DNA from: SZUA-365 sp964635845
Lineage (GTDB): Bacteria; Bacteroidota; Ignavibacteria; SZUA-365
Length of the DNA: 64,000 nt
Assembly (NCBI GenBank): GCA_964635845.1
Contig: CAZWNO010000001.1
Span: 62,001-126,000 of the forward strand
Direction: 5' to 3'
The notes under the pieces were generated by a model. The model did no database searches and was not told where the DNA came from. It was given only the letters and a program-made list of their open reading frames with translations. Positions 35,310-44,269 of this stretch are shown piece by piece. How positions within the stretch are numbered: the stretch's first letter is position 1; each line of letters opens with the position of its first letter. The translations under genes and the position numbers were made by a program.

Positions 35310-35702
35310 GGGACAACTCGAGATAATGTATGACAACGATTTTTTTCTCACTTGCTGCCGGGAGGCTGTTATTGCCGTTCCCGGAATCCTTGAACAACCG
35401 TCTGATCAATCCTCGTATCGAGGCTGTTCCGATGCGAGACGACGCTCTGATGATACATCATCAGTGCGCTGCCAAGTGAGAATGAGAGTGAGAGGTATTT
35501 CCAATCTAACGTGTTTTTTCAAAAAGTCAAGAGGGGAAACAATTTTATTGCACAGCAACAGGGTCGTCGTTTCCCGGCCCTGCCGACACGGCGCCGCAGG
35601 GACAGTAACCCTTTCCGCACAGAAGTGTCAATATTGCATCGTATGTTGGGAGTGTTATCCCGATTCGAGTGTTATCCCGATTCGTTTGAACAGCAGGACT
35701 TT
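35310..35702. promoter_or_regulatory. 393-bp divergent regulatory region with operator-like repeats
   Basis: The region contains no credible gene. It holds an 18-bp near-perfect palindrome at 35447-35464 (CTGATGAT, two bases, ATCATCAG) and two perfect tandem copies of the 17-mer AGTGTTATCCCGATTCG at 35651-35667 and 35668-35684. It also has an AT-rich stretch near 35500-35545 suited to a promoter. An AGGA ribosome site (35697) precedes the GTG at 35703. Both the exoprotein and the barrel-protein operon start from here. Confidence 0.6.
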
Positions 35703-36422
35703 GTGAAAAAGATGCTTCCCACAGTTCGCACCGCGTTTCTGCTGACAGTCCTCCTGGCATCTGCCGCGGTGCTGAAAGCACAGCCGTCTGTCCCTTGCCG
35801 TGCCGGCGTGCACGTGGGCGTGGCGACGGAACAGAGCAGTTTCACCTGGGTGGGAGCGAGCGATGCACGCACGTCGCTGGAGGTGGAGGCGAGGCAGAAC
35901 GGACTGCTCGGTCTGACGTTCGAGTTTCCCCTTTCGTCGCATGTGCTGCTCGAATTCGGACCGCATTACGGTCAGCGGAACGTTCCCATCGCCACACTGC
36001 AGCGACTGGGAGGTGTGAATTTCGCCATGGTCCAGGATCCGGTCGACTATCTCGGCATTCCCGCGATCGTGAAGTATCTGCCCTTCAGCGACGGGCTGAT
36101 CCTGCCCTATGCAGGCGCGGGTCTGGAATTCGGCATGAACCTTTCATCGCTGCATGTGACCATCGAGGAGTACCGATTCTCCGACGAACCGCCGTTTAAC
36201 ACCACCATCGTCCGCACACGCAATCTCAATCAGCTTTACAACGCCGTGCTCGCGGAAGCGGGACTGGACATCCGCGCCTCGGCAGACTGGTCGGTACTGC
36301 TCGGCATACGCTTCACGCAGGAACTCACCCCGCTGCTCGACGACGCATTGCTGTCGTGGCAGACCCCGCACAGCTGGAAGCTGCGCTTCGCCGTGCTGTA
36401 CACCTTCGGAGCGCAGCCATGA
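35703..36422 (+). CDS. Outer-membrane beta-barrel protein (PorT/OmpA-barrel-like)
   Basis: The protein has 239 residues from a GTG at 35703, chosen because it gives a lysine-rich signal peptide start (KKMLPTVRTAFLLTVLLASAAVLKAQ) and is spaced correctly from AGGA. An ATG at 35712 is the alternative. The mature part shows alternating hydrophobic strands (LLGLTFEFPLSSHVLLEFGPHYGQ, LPYAGAGLEFGMN, WKLRFAVLYTFG) ending in an aromatic strand typical of 8-10-stranded barrels. The stop overlaps the next start (ATGA), so the two barrel proteins are made together. Confidence 0.72.
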   Translation: MKKMLPTVRTAFLLTVLLASAAVLKAQPSVPCRAGVHVGVATEQSSFTWVGASDARTSLEVEARQNGLLGLTFEFPLSSHVLLEFGPHYGQRNVPIATLQRLGGVNFAMVQDPVDYLGIPAIVKYLPFSDGLILPYAGAGLEFGMNLSSLHVTIEEYRFSDEPPFNTTIVRTRNLNQLYNAVLAEAGLDIRASADWSVLLGIRFTQELTPLLDDALLSWQTPHSWKLRFAVLYTFGAQP

Positions 36423-37105
36423 AAGGCGCGCGGCTGCTTGTCCTGTTCACTGCATCGATGCTCGCATCGGCGTCCGTGGTGCAGGCGCAGGAGAATGGCG
36501 AACGTCCGGCGATGCGCATCGGTCTGCACAGCGGCGTGCAGACCAGTCTGCTCCGTTACAATGTTTTTCCGTATGTCGGAGAATTCCAGTCCACCGTGGA
36601 ACGGAGCATCGTCACGGGGATAACGGTCGCGCTGCCATTCAACGATTCTTTCCATCTGCAGGTGGATGTCGGCTGGTGGTCGCAGCCCTGGTCGACCTTC
36701 CATGACGGCGATCCCCGGATCGACATCGAGAGGACCGGCCGATCGCTCGTCGAATTTCCCGTGCTCCTGCACTACCGATTCCGATCGCTTCCGGTGCCGC
36801 TCTACCTCGCCGTGGGACCAACGGTCTCCCTGCTGACCGACGCGGAGAAATCGTATTCCGTGCGCTACACAGGCTTCACGGAACAGGGAGGCTGGACGAG
36901 TTCCACGCATCCGGTCGATGAAGAGGTGCTGCATATCGGATTCGCCGGGGAGGCGGGCATCGACGTGCCGCTCGACGCAAGGTTTTCCGTGCAAATGGCC
37001 GTCCGTCTCACCCACCCGCTGGGAAAAACGGTGGACGAACAGACGCTCACGCTGCGGGAACTGTCTGTCTGGCGTGCCCGGCTCGGGCTGCTGATCGCCC
37101 TGTGA
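36419..37105 (+). CDS. Outer-membrane beta-barrel protein, second of pair
   Basis: The protein has 228 residues from the ATG at 36419, with signal peptide MKGARLLVLFTASMLASASVVQAQ. Barrel strands include GLHSGVQTSLLRYNVFPYVGEF, FHLQVDVGWWSQPW, PLYLAVGPTVSLL and FSVQMAVRLTHPLG. This resembles the preceding barrel and the PorT-like families that are common in Bacteroidota. It is translationally coupled to the preceding gene by a 4-bp overlap. No ligand or partner can be named; it might form a hetero-pair with its neighbour. Confidence 0.7.
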   Translation: MKGARLLVLFTASMLASASVVQAQENGERPAMRIGLHSGVQTSLLRYNVFPYVGEFQSTVERSIVTGITVALPFNDSFHLQVDVGWWSQPWSTFHDGDPRIDIERTGRSLVEFPVLLHYRFRSLPVPLYLAVGPTVSLLTDAEKSYSVRYTGFTEQGGWTSSTHPVDEEVLHIGFAGEAGIDVPLDARFSVQMAVRLTHPLGKTVDEQTLTLRELSVWRARLGLLIAL

Positions 37106-37171
37106 TTGACGAAGGGGCCATTTTCTCCGTATATTATCTGGTGTTGACGTTCATCCGCATTGCACAGCGCC

Positions 37172-38377
37172 ATGCTCCATTCGCCGCTTGATATCCTCAC
37201 TCGGATGGTCACCAAGCCTTCGCGCGTGGTGTGCGGCATCATGTCCGGAACCTCGGTCGACGCCATCGACATCGCTCTCGTACGGCTGCACGGCAGCGCG
37301 ACCGCACTCCGCGTCGAGCCGCTGCATTTCACCGAAACGCTCTATTCCGAGGAACTGCAGAACCGCATCTTCAGCAACTGCGAGGTTGCCTCGAGCAATG
37401 TCAACGACATCTGCATCCTGCACACGGCGCTGGCCCATGTGTATGCCGATGCCGTCCGCGCGGCCTGCGGAGAAAAGGATATGGATCTCGGGGAAATCGA
37501 TCTGATCGGCATGCACGGACAGACTCTCCGGCATCTGCCGCAGGCAATCGATCTCGCCGGACATTCCATTCGCTCGACCTTGCAGATCGGGAGCGCGCCG
37601 ACACTGGCCACACTCCTGCGCATCCCTGTCGTGCATGATTTCCGCTCAGGCGACATGGCGCTCGGCGGACAGGGTGCCCCCCTGGTGCCGTACGTCGATT
37701 ACATGCTGTTTCATTCGGACGAGGAGGATCGCGTCCTGCTCAATATCGGCGGCATAGCCAACCTGACCCTGCTGCCGCGGGGCGGGGGCATCGACAGCGT
37801 CCTCGCATTCGATACCGGCCCCGGAAACATGCTGGTGGACGCGCTCATGCGCCGCTTCTTCGGCCGCGAGTTCGATGAGGACGGCGCGATCGCCAGTTCC
37901 GGCACCGTGAACGGCGACCTGCTGACGTGGATGCTGCAGCATCCCTATTTCAGACAGGATCCACCGAAATCCACCGGACGCGAGAATTTCGGAGAAGATT
38001 ATCTGAACAATCTTCTCACCATCGCACGCGATCTGTCGGTGCTGGAGGTCGCGGACCTGGTCGCGACCGCGAGCGAATGCACGGTGCGCAGCATCGGCAT
38101 GCACTTGCGCGCCCTGCTCCCGGCGCCGCAGCGCTTCCGTCTGCTGGTCAGCGGAGGGGGAGCCCGAAATCTTTTCTTCATGGATGGCCTGCACCATTCC
38201 TTTCCCGAGGCTGCTGTCGAAAGCACTTCCGCACTGGGAATCTCGCCCGACGGCAAGGAAGCACTCGCATTCGCGGTGCTCGCGAACGAGTGGCTCATGG
38301 GCAATCCGGGTAACATGCCCGTCGCGACAGGCGCAGAGCGACTTGCCCTGCTCGGTGCACTCGCTATTCCCTCCTAA
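37172..38377 (+). CDS. anmK: Anhydro-N-acetylmuramic acid kinase
   Basis: The ~401-residue enzyme phosphorylates and opens 1,6-anhydro-MurNAc released by lytic transglycosylases such as RlpA, during wall recycling. Motifs seen: CGIMSGTSVDAIDIALVRLHG (phosphate loop), DLIGMHGQTLRHLP, LNIGGIANLTLLP and AFDTGPGNMLVDALM. The start is uncertain: ATG 37172 is used here, but ATG 37205 (MVTKPSRVVCG) also fits the family. There is no clear ribosome site for either. Confidence 0.94.
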   Translation: MLHSPLDILTRMVTKPSRVVCGIMSGTSVDAIDIALVRLHGSATALRVEPLHFTETLYSEELQNRIFSNCEVASSNVNDICILHTALAHVYADAVRAACGEKDMDLGEIDLIGMHGQTLRHLPQAIDLAGHSIRSTLQIGSAPTLATLLRIPVVHDFRSGDMALGGQGAPLVPYVDYMLFHSDEEDRVLLNIGGIANLTLLPRGGGIDSVLAFDTGPGNMLVDALMRRFFGREFDEDGAIASSGTVNGDLLTWMLQHPYFRQDPPKSTGRENFGEDYLNNLLTIARDLSVLEVADLVATASECTVRSIGMHLRALLPAPQRFRLLVSGGGARNLFFMDGLHHSFPEAAVESTSALGISPDGKEALAFAVLANEWLMGNPGNMPVATGAERLALLGALAIPS

Positions 38378-38793
38378 ACAGCCCGGTTTCGCATAATTTC
38401 CAGAAATCCGCGGACGATGGTGCGTCTGCTGCCCGCCAACCTATTTCGTCCCTAAAGTTTTACATTAAATTTTTTAAAAGTTAATCCCGCCTATTGCAAT
38501 CGGTTGCGGCGTTTCTTTAATTTGACACTTAAAGGAAACAAGGTCGTGAATCTTGACATGAAACCAGTCACGGCGTATATTCAAACCCACATTTCGGTAG
38601 CGCTATCCGCGTACGTTTGCCGCCCATTCCGAAACGGATTCGTCCCCGGCCACACTCGAGCGGGGCGGGTGGTGTTTGCTCCGAATATAGACACTAAAGT
38701 ATTGTAAATTATAGATTTAAAGACTCCCTTTTACACATGCTGTGAAGGGGTTTGTCATCTCCACTCCACCGATTTTCGGAAGACACAGCCAGT
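38378..38793. promoter_or_regulatory. 416-bp leader/promoter region of nrdJ
   Basis: No gene is visible. The DNA is much more AT-rich than its surroundings (notably 38450-38540 and 38690-38725), as expected for a promoter. GACACTTAAAG (38523-38533) and GACACTAAAGTATTGT (38690-38705) are similar to each other, and the second weakly resembles an NrdR box. I looked for a cobalamin-riboswitch B12 box, which would suit a B12-dependent reductase, and did not find one. Confidence 0.4.
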
Positions 38794-41700
38794 ATGAAAA
38801 TTTCGCGCCGATTTACCAGTCCCGGCCAGAGCGCGTACGACTGCTTCGAGTACACGAAGCGCTCCTCCGTTCTCCGCAATCCGGACGGCAGCATCGTCTT
38901 CGAGCTGCACGATATTGAGGTGCCTGCGCACTGGTCTCAGATGGCGACCGATATTCTCGCGCAGAAGTACTTCCGCAAGGCCGGCATTCCCCTGAGTAAC
39001 GAGGACGGTTCGCCGAAGGTGGATGAACGCGGCGAGCCCGTGCTCGGCGGCGAGAACAGCATACGCCAGGTCGTGCACAGGATGGTCGGCTGCTGGCGCG
39101 ACTGGGGTGAACGGTACGGGTATTTCGATTCGGCGGAGGACGCGCAGAACTATTACGACGAAACGGCATACACGCTGCTGCGTCAGATGGCGGCGCCCAA
39201 CTCGCCGCAGTGGTTCAACACGGGACTGCATTTCGCCTATGGCATCACGGGGAATTCACAGGGCCATTTCTACGCCGATCCCGAAACGGGCGAAGTGCTT
39301 CCGTCTCAGGATGCATACAGCCGTCCCCAGCCCCATGCCTGCTTCATCCAATCCGTGGAAGACGACCTGGTTAACGAAGGCGGCATCTTCGATCTGGTGA
39401 CGCGCGAGGCGCGCATCTTCAAATACGGTTCCGGCACGGGCAGCAATTTCAGCAGCCTGCGCGGCCGTAACGAGCGTCTCTCGGGCGGTGGCATCTCCTC
39501 GGGACTGATGTCCTTCCTGAAGATCAACGATCGCGCGGCCGGGGCCATCAAGTCGGGAGGCACAACGCGCCGGGCCGCGAAGATGGTCGTTCTCAACGTC
39601 GATCATCCGGACATCGAAACGTTCGTGAATTGGAAAGTGCGCGAGGAAGAGAAAGTCGCCGCGATGGTGACCGGCAGTCAGATCAACAAGCTGCATCTCA
39701 ACCGGATCATGCAGGCGGCGGTCCGCGGCGAATCGGCCGACTATCACAAGAACCGGGAACTCGAAGCGGCGATCGTGCAGGCCCGTCGGGTCGGTGTGCG
39801 CGAGAACCATATCTTCCGCGCGCTCCAGCTCGTCGAGCAGGGCATCACGGAATTCGATCTTGAAGTCTACGACACGCATTACGAGTCCGAGGCCTACAAC
39901 ACGGTCAGCGGACAGAACTCCAACAACACCGTGCGCGTGACCAACGCATTTCTCGAGTCCGTGGAGAACGACGGCAACTGGTCCCTCACCTACCGCACCT
40001 CCGGCGCGACGGCCAAGACGCTGCGCGCGCGCGACCTGTGGGACGAGATCTGCTATGCCGCATGGGCATCGGCCGATCCCGGCGTGCAGTTCGACACGAC
40101 CATCAACGAATGGCATACCTGTCCCGTCGACGGCCGTATCAACGCCTCGAATCCGTGCTCCGAGTACATGTTCCTCGACGACACGGCATGCAATCTCGCA
40201 TCGTTCAATCTGAAGTATTTCTGGGACGACCCGAAGCACGAATTCAAGGTCGACGACTTCCGTCACGCCGTACGGCTGTGGACGCTGACGCTCGAGATCT
40301 CCGTGCTGATGGCGCAGTTCCCGAGCAAGGCCGTCGCACTGAAGAGCTACCAGTTCCGCACGCTCGGGCTGGGCTACGCGAATCTCGGTTCGCTGCTCAT
40401 GGTCGCCGGCGTTCCCTATGACAGCGAGAAAGGCCGCGCGCTCGCCGCGGGCATCACGGCGGTGATGACCGGCGAATCCTACGCCGCCTCCGCGGAAATC
40501 GCCCGCGATCTCGGGGCCTTCCCCCGCTACACGGGCAATCACGATCACATGTGGCGGGTGATCCGCAACCACCGCCGCGTGGCCTACGGCTCGATGGCGA
40601 ATGAATATGAAGGCCTGACCATCACTCCCACGGGCATCGATGAACAGCTGTGTCCGAGCAACCTCGTCCGGGCCGCGCGCCAGAGCTGGGATAACGCCCT
40701 GCAGCTGGGCGAGCAATACGGCTACCGCAACGCGCAGGTAAGCGTGCTCGCGCCGACGGGCACGATCGGACTGGTCATGGATTGCGACACGACGGGCGTC
40801 GAACCGGATTTTGCCATCGTCAAATTCAAGAAGCTTGCCGGCGGCGGCTATTTCAAGATCGTCAACCAATCCGTTCCCAAGGCGCTCGAATATCTCGGAT
40901 ATTCGCACGAGCAGATCGACGACATCGAGAAATACATCAAGGGTCACGGCACGCTGGCCGGATGCCCGGACATCAACCGTGATTCCCTGATCGAGAAAGG
41001 CTTTTCCGGGGAGGCGATCGAGAAGATCGAAAAACAGCTCGACACCGTGTTCGAACTGCGCATGGCATTCAACAAGTATGTTCTGGGCGACCTGTTCTGC
41101 AAACGGCTCGGGTTCTCCGACGAGCAGCTCGAGGACCACAATTTCGACATGCTCCGCGCGCTCGGCTTCAGCGCCGAACAGGTCGATCGCGCCAACGAAT
41201 ACGTGTGCGGTACGATGATGATCGAAGGCGCGCCCCATGTCCGTAAAACGGATCTCCCGGTCTTCGATACCGCCAACAAGTGCGGAAAGCGCGGCCAGCG
41301 CTACATCGCGTACGAAGGACATATCCGCATGATGGCCGCTGTCCAGCCCTTTATCTCCGGCGCGATATCCAAGACCATCAACATGCCGGCCGACGCGACG
41401 ATCCAGGATATCAACCGGGCGTACATGATGTCGTGGAAGCTCATGCTGAAGGCCAACGCCATCTACCGCGACGGCAGCAAGCTGTCGCAGCCGCTGAACA
41501 CGATCAGCGATCCCGAGGCGGCCGCGCTCGCCGAGATGGGCGACGAGTTCGATTTCAACGAGCAGATCGGTCCGAAGGAAGTGCAGGAGAAGATCGTCAC
41601 GCGCATCGAGCGCCGGAAGCTTCCCGCCAAACGGCACGGCTTCGTGCGCGAGGCGGTGGTGGGAGGACACAAGGTATTCCTGCGCACCGGAGAATACGAC

Positions 41701-42243
41701 GACGGGGCGCTGGGCGAGATCTTCATCGACATGTACAAGGAAGGCGCCTCGTTCAAGGGACTCCTCAACTGCTTCGCAGTGCTCGCCTCCAAGGCGCTGC
41801 AGTACGGCGTGCCTCTCGAGGAGCTGGTCGATTCCTTCACGTTCACCCGTTTCGAGCCGGCCGGGGTGGTCATCGGTCATGAGGCGATCAAGAATGCCAC
41901 CTCGATCCTCGATTACGTGTTTCGCGTCCTTGGCTACGAGTACCTCGGCCGCACCGATTTCGTGCATGTGAAATCGGTAGACGAGACCAACGAACAGCCG
42001 TTGGCCAGCTTCAACACACCGCCGACACTGGCCCGCAAACGCGATGCCGTCGAGAGTGGCGGCAAGCCCGAATCAGTGCTCGCCGAAAGGAAAGCGGCGC
42101 GGAGAGACAACGAGTCCATTCTTGTCGCGCGAGCGCAGGGTTACACGGGCGAAATGTGCGAATCGTGCGGTTCCTCACGCGTCAAGCGCAACGGCGCGTG
42201 CACGGTCTGCGAGGACTGCGGCACGACCAGCGGATGCTCCTGA
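38794..42243 (+). CDS. nrdJ: Adenosylcobalamin-dependent (class II) ribonucleotide reductase
   Basis: The 1,149-residue enzyme makes deoxyribonucleotides using a B12-generated thiyl radical, with no oxygen requirement. The start at 38794 (MKISRRFTSPGQSAYDCF) is typical. Visible signatures: RQMAAPNSPQWFNTGL, FKYGSGTGSNFSSLRG, SGQNSNNTVRVTNAFL, and the active-site region INASNPCSEYMFLDDTACNLASFNL. A late barrel motif is VSVLAPTGTIGLVMDCDTTGVEPDFA. The C-terminus has a zinc-ribbon-like tail CESCGSSRVKRNGACTVCEDCG (four cysteines in two CxxC pairs), as is common in long NrdJ. No nrdAB is seen in the window. The gene is monocistronic with a long leader. Confidence 0.96.
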   Translation: MKISRRFTSPGQSAYDCFEYTKRSSVLRNPDGSIVFELHDIEVPAHWSQMATDILAQKYFRKAGIPLSNEDGSPKVDERGEPVLGGENSIRQVVHRMVGCWRDWGERYGYFDSAEDAQNYYDETAYTLLRQMAAPNSPQWFNTGLHFAYGITGNSQGHFYADPETGEVLPSQDAYSRPQPHACFIQSVEDDLVNEGGIFDLVTREARIFKYGSGTGSNFSSLRGRNERLSGGGISSGLMSFLKINDRAAGAIKSGGTTRRAAKMVVLNVDHPDIETFVNWKVREEEKVAAMVTGSQINKLHLNRIMQAAVRGESADYHKNRELEAAIVQARRVGVRENHIFRALQLVEQGITEFDLEVYDTHYESEAYNTVSGQNSNNTVRVTNAFLESVENDGNWSLTYRTSGATAKTLRARDLWDEICYAAWASADPGVQFDTTINEWHTCPVDGRINASNPCSEYMFLDDTACNLASFNLKYFWDDPKHEFKVDDFRHAVRLWTLTLEISVLMAQFPSKAVALKSYQFRTLGLGYANLGSLLMVAGVPYDSEKGRALAAGITAVMTGESYAASAEIARDLGAFPRYTGNHDHMWRVIRNHRRVAYGSMANEYEGLTITPTGIDEQLCPSNLVRAARQSWDNALQLGEQYGYRNAQVSVLAPTGTIGLVMDCDTTGVEPDFAIVKFKKLAGGGYFKIVNQSVPKALEYLGYSHEQIDDIEKYIKGHGTLAGCPDINRDSLIEKGFSGEAIEKIEKQLDTVFELRMAFNKYVLGDLFCKRLGFSDEQLEDHNFDMLRALGFSAEQVDRANEYVCGTMMIEGAPHVRKTDLPVFDTANKCGKRGQRYIAYEGHIRMMAAVQPFISGAISKTINMPADATIQDINRAYMMSWKLMLKANAIYRDGSKLSQPLNTISDPEAAALAEMGDEFDFNEQIGPKEVQEKIVTRIERRKLPAKRHGFVREAVVGGHKVFLRTGEYDDGALGEIFIDMYKEGASFKGLLNCFAVLASKALQYGVPLEELVDSFTFTRFEPAGVVIGHEAIKNATSILDYVFRVLGYEYLGRTDFVHVKSVDETNEQPLASFNTPPTLARKRDAVESGGKPESVLAERKAARRDNESILVARAQGYTGEMCESCGSSRVKRNGACTVCEDCGTTSGCS

Positions 42244-42342
42244 CCGATGTGTCATGACTGTCGCAGCAGGCGGTGGGACCTCACCCATCGCCTGCAGTTT
42301 TTTTGTAGATTGCCGTGTCCCGTCATCACAATGTGGTGCGCC

Positions 42343-43560
42343 ATGCGTCCATCCCTCCTCTCCGTTCCGGTCACGCTCTTCGTCACTGCATCGTTCCTCG
42401 CCTGTGCGTCGTTCCTCGCCGGCTGCGACGCCATCAAGTTCTGGGAAAACGATTCCGGCGTACGCGGCGCGGTATCCATGTCGGATAAACAGGTGCTGGT
42501 GATCCGGAATCGAGCCGCGGCCATTCAGAGCGGCATCGAACAGATGGAGCGCCGCGACCTGGCGCCGTTCCGGCTCGGTGATACGCTCCTGGCGGTGACG
42601 CTGTATTCCGTCGGGGGCGATATCCGGCTGATCGATGAGCGCGTCGAGGCCATCGGCTTGGGATCCGCGCGCAATCGCTACTACTTTTCGGATGCCTCGC
42701 TCTTTCATTTCTACGGGAAGTCCTCGCAGCAGCTGAATCCCGGCGCACCCGATCCGCGGCACGCGGAGATCAGGACGCGCATGTATTTCAACGATGCGGG
42801 AAACCTCTTCGATTACGAGCATAAAATCAACAATCTTGTGAGCGAACTCTCCGAGGACGAACTGCCCTCGGTCATGCAGCGCGCCCTCGCACTGCGCATG
42901 CTGTCGCAGACGGACAGCAGCGGAGCGATCGATACCACTGCGTTCATCGCAATCCTTTACAGCGGTGACTCCGCAGCGATGGAGGACCTCGAGACCGCGC
43001 CCGCGAGCGTACCGGTAGAGGCGCCGCCTGCCTCGGAAGCGATCGCCGGAGAGATGCAGCCGGAATCCGGTCCGGCGAAGCCTGCAGCGAAAGAGACCAA
43101 GCCGCAACTCGTGAAACCACAGGCCGCGAAGCCGCAGGCCGCGAAGCCGCAGGCCGCGAAGCCGCCGGCGCCGCCGGCGGAGTTCGCGCGCGAAGGGGAT
43201 GGCAATGCCGCGATCGAGCAGCACACCCACGCCATGATCCCCGGAGAACTTCGCAGCCATCGGCTCCTCTTCCGGAAAGGAAGCACCAGTGCCGCGGTGA
43301 ACGCTGTCGTACGGAAGGGACAGAATGTCGAGTACGTATTGCGCGCCCGGCGGGAGCAGCGTATGGAGGTGAAGCTCGGCACGGACAATCCCGACGTGTA
43401 TTTCCGTGTCTTCCTGCGCGACGGCGATATCAGCGGGCAGCGACGATCGTGGACCGGTACGATACCGCGGTATGGCGATTACCATGTCGTCGTGTACCTC
43501 CGCGGCGGAGCGGCCGTGAAAGGCGAGCTTCCATACAATCTCACCGTCTCCATACAGTGA
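42343..43560 (+). CDS. Lipoprotein with KPQAA linker, unknown function
   Basis: The protein has 405 residues from the ATG at 42343. The signal peptide ends in a lipobox (FLAGC, about residue 26). Residues ~27-220 form a domain I do not recognise (GVRGAVSMSDKQVLVIRNRAAAIQSG). A Pro/Ala/Lys linker with three KPQAA repeats follows (near nucleotides 43120-43165). The C-terminal ~110 residues (EYVLRARREQRMEVKLG, then YFRVFLRDGD, DYHVVVYLRGG) resemble a beta-sandwich pre-peptidase/PPC-like domain. In-frame starts at 42247 and 42331 lengthen the leader without a benefit. It ends at a strong bidirectional hairpin. Confidence 0.68.
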   Translation: MRPSLLSVPVTLFVTASFLACASFLAGCDAIKFWENDSGVRGAVSMSDKQVLVIRNRAAAIQSGIEQMERRDLAPFRLGDTLLAVTLYSVGGDIRLIDERVEAIGLGSARNRYYFSDASLFHFYGKSSQQLNPGAPDPRHAEIRTRMYFNDAGNLFDYEHKINNLVSELSEDELPSVMQRALALRMLSQTDSSGAIDTTAFIAILYSGDSAAMEDLETAPASVPVEAPPASEAIAGEMQPESGPAKPAAKETKPQLVKPQAAKPQAAKPQAAKPPAPPAEFAREGDGNAAIEQHTHAMIPGELRSHRLLFRKGSTSAAVNAVVRKGQNVEYVLRARREQRMEVKLGTDNPDVYFRVFLRDGDISGQRRSWTGTIPRYGDYHVVVYLRGGAAVKGELPYNLTVSIQ

Positions 43561-43580
43561 CATTGCACGGTCCCGAAAAT

Positions 43581-43613
43581 GCAACGAGGCGGTCCGGTGG
43601 ACCGCCTCGTTGC
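43581..43613. terminator. Perfect 15-bp bidirectional hairpin
   Basis: GCAACGAGGCGGTCC (43581-43595) is exactly complementary to 43599-43613 with a GGT loop. It lies between the convergent lipoprotein gene (ends 43560) and bacterioferritin gene (ends 43634). There is no T run on either side, yet position and stem strength support shared termination. Confidence 0.75.
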
Positions 43614-43633
43614 GTCATGTCGCGGGGAGACGT

Positions 43634-44137
43634 TCAGGCGCCGGCCGGCGGGGGTCCCGCCGCGCGAATCTTGCTGCGCTCGATGGACTGCAGGGCGAGA
43701 TACTGCGTACCGAATTGCTCGAGGTTTCGGATCTCCGTGTCGTAAAGATCGTAATGCCGTTCCTCGTCATCGACGAGCTGCTCGAACAGTTTCTTCGTGT
43801 TCGCATCGGCGTTCGCGGAACTCTCGTTCGCCCAGAGGTTGTAGTCCCGCACACTGCTCTCTTCCATGCTGCGCGCCAGTTCCAGCATCTCGCGGACGGA
43901 ATGCAGCTTCTGCACCTCGCCCGCGGACACCATCTCGACATCCCCGTTGAGGAACAGGATGCGCTCGGCGAGAATTTCCACATGCATCATCTCCTCGATC
44001 GCCGTGCGGCGGAAAATGGTGCTGAGCAGTTCATAGCCCTGGTCGTCGCAGTGGAAGTGGAAATACATGTACTGATGCACGGCGAGGAGTTCGTCCGCTA
44101 CCGCGCGGTTGAGAAGCTCGATACTTTTTTCATGCAT
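43634..44137 (-). CDS. bfr: Bacterioferritin
   Basis: The protein has 167 residues from the ATG at 44137 (GGAG site 8 bp upstream). It is a four-helix ferritin. Di-iron ferroxidase ligands are visible as ADELLAVHQ, AIEEMMHVEIL (Glu, His), SMEESSVRDYN and VDDEERHYD. The Met in EEMMHVE matches the haem-binding Met52 of Bfr. It stores iron as ferric mineral and protects against peroxide. The C-terminal tail (SKIRAAGPPPAGA) is longer and more proline-rich than usual. It is divergent from the aminotransferase gene. Confidence 0.88.
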   Translation of the reverse strand: MHEKSIELLNRAVADELLAVHQYMYFHFHCDDQGYELLSTIFRRTAIEEMMHVEILAERILFLNGDVEMVSAGEVQKLHSVREMLELARSMEESSVRDYNLWANESSANADANTKKLFEQLVDDEERHYDLYDTEIRNLEQFGTQYLALQSIERSKIRAAGPPPAGA

Positions 44138-44269
44138 TGGGAGACTCCATGAGATTACTGTGCCAGTTTGTGGCGAGTTCACTTCAGCGAATGAATTACG
44201 TAATTTCAGAAATCCCGTGCTGAAGCGCAATGCGGGAAACCGGACCGTCTTTTCTTCCCGGAGTCGCAG

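Noticed and set aside
38378..38793. Cobalamin riboswitch upstream of nrdJ
   Set aside because: I looked for the conserved B12 box and core and found neither.
39256..41967. Long open frame (903 codons) antisense to nrdJ
   Set aside because: It mirrors the codon structure of the reductase gene, is rich in His/Arg/Asp typical of GC-rich antisense frames, and has no domain motifs.
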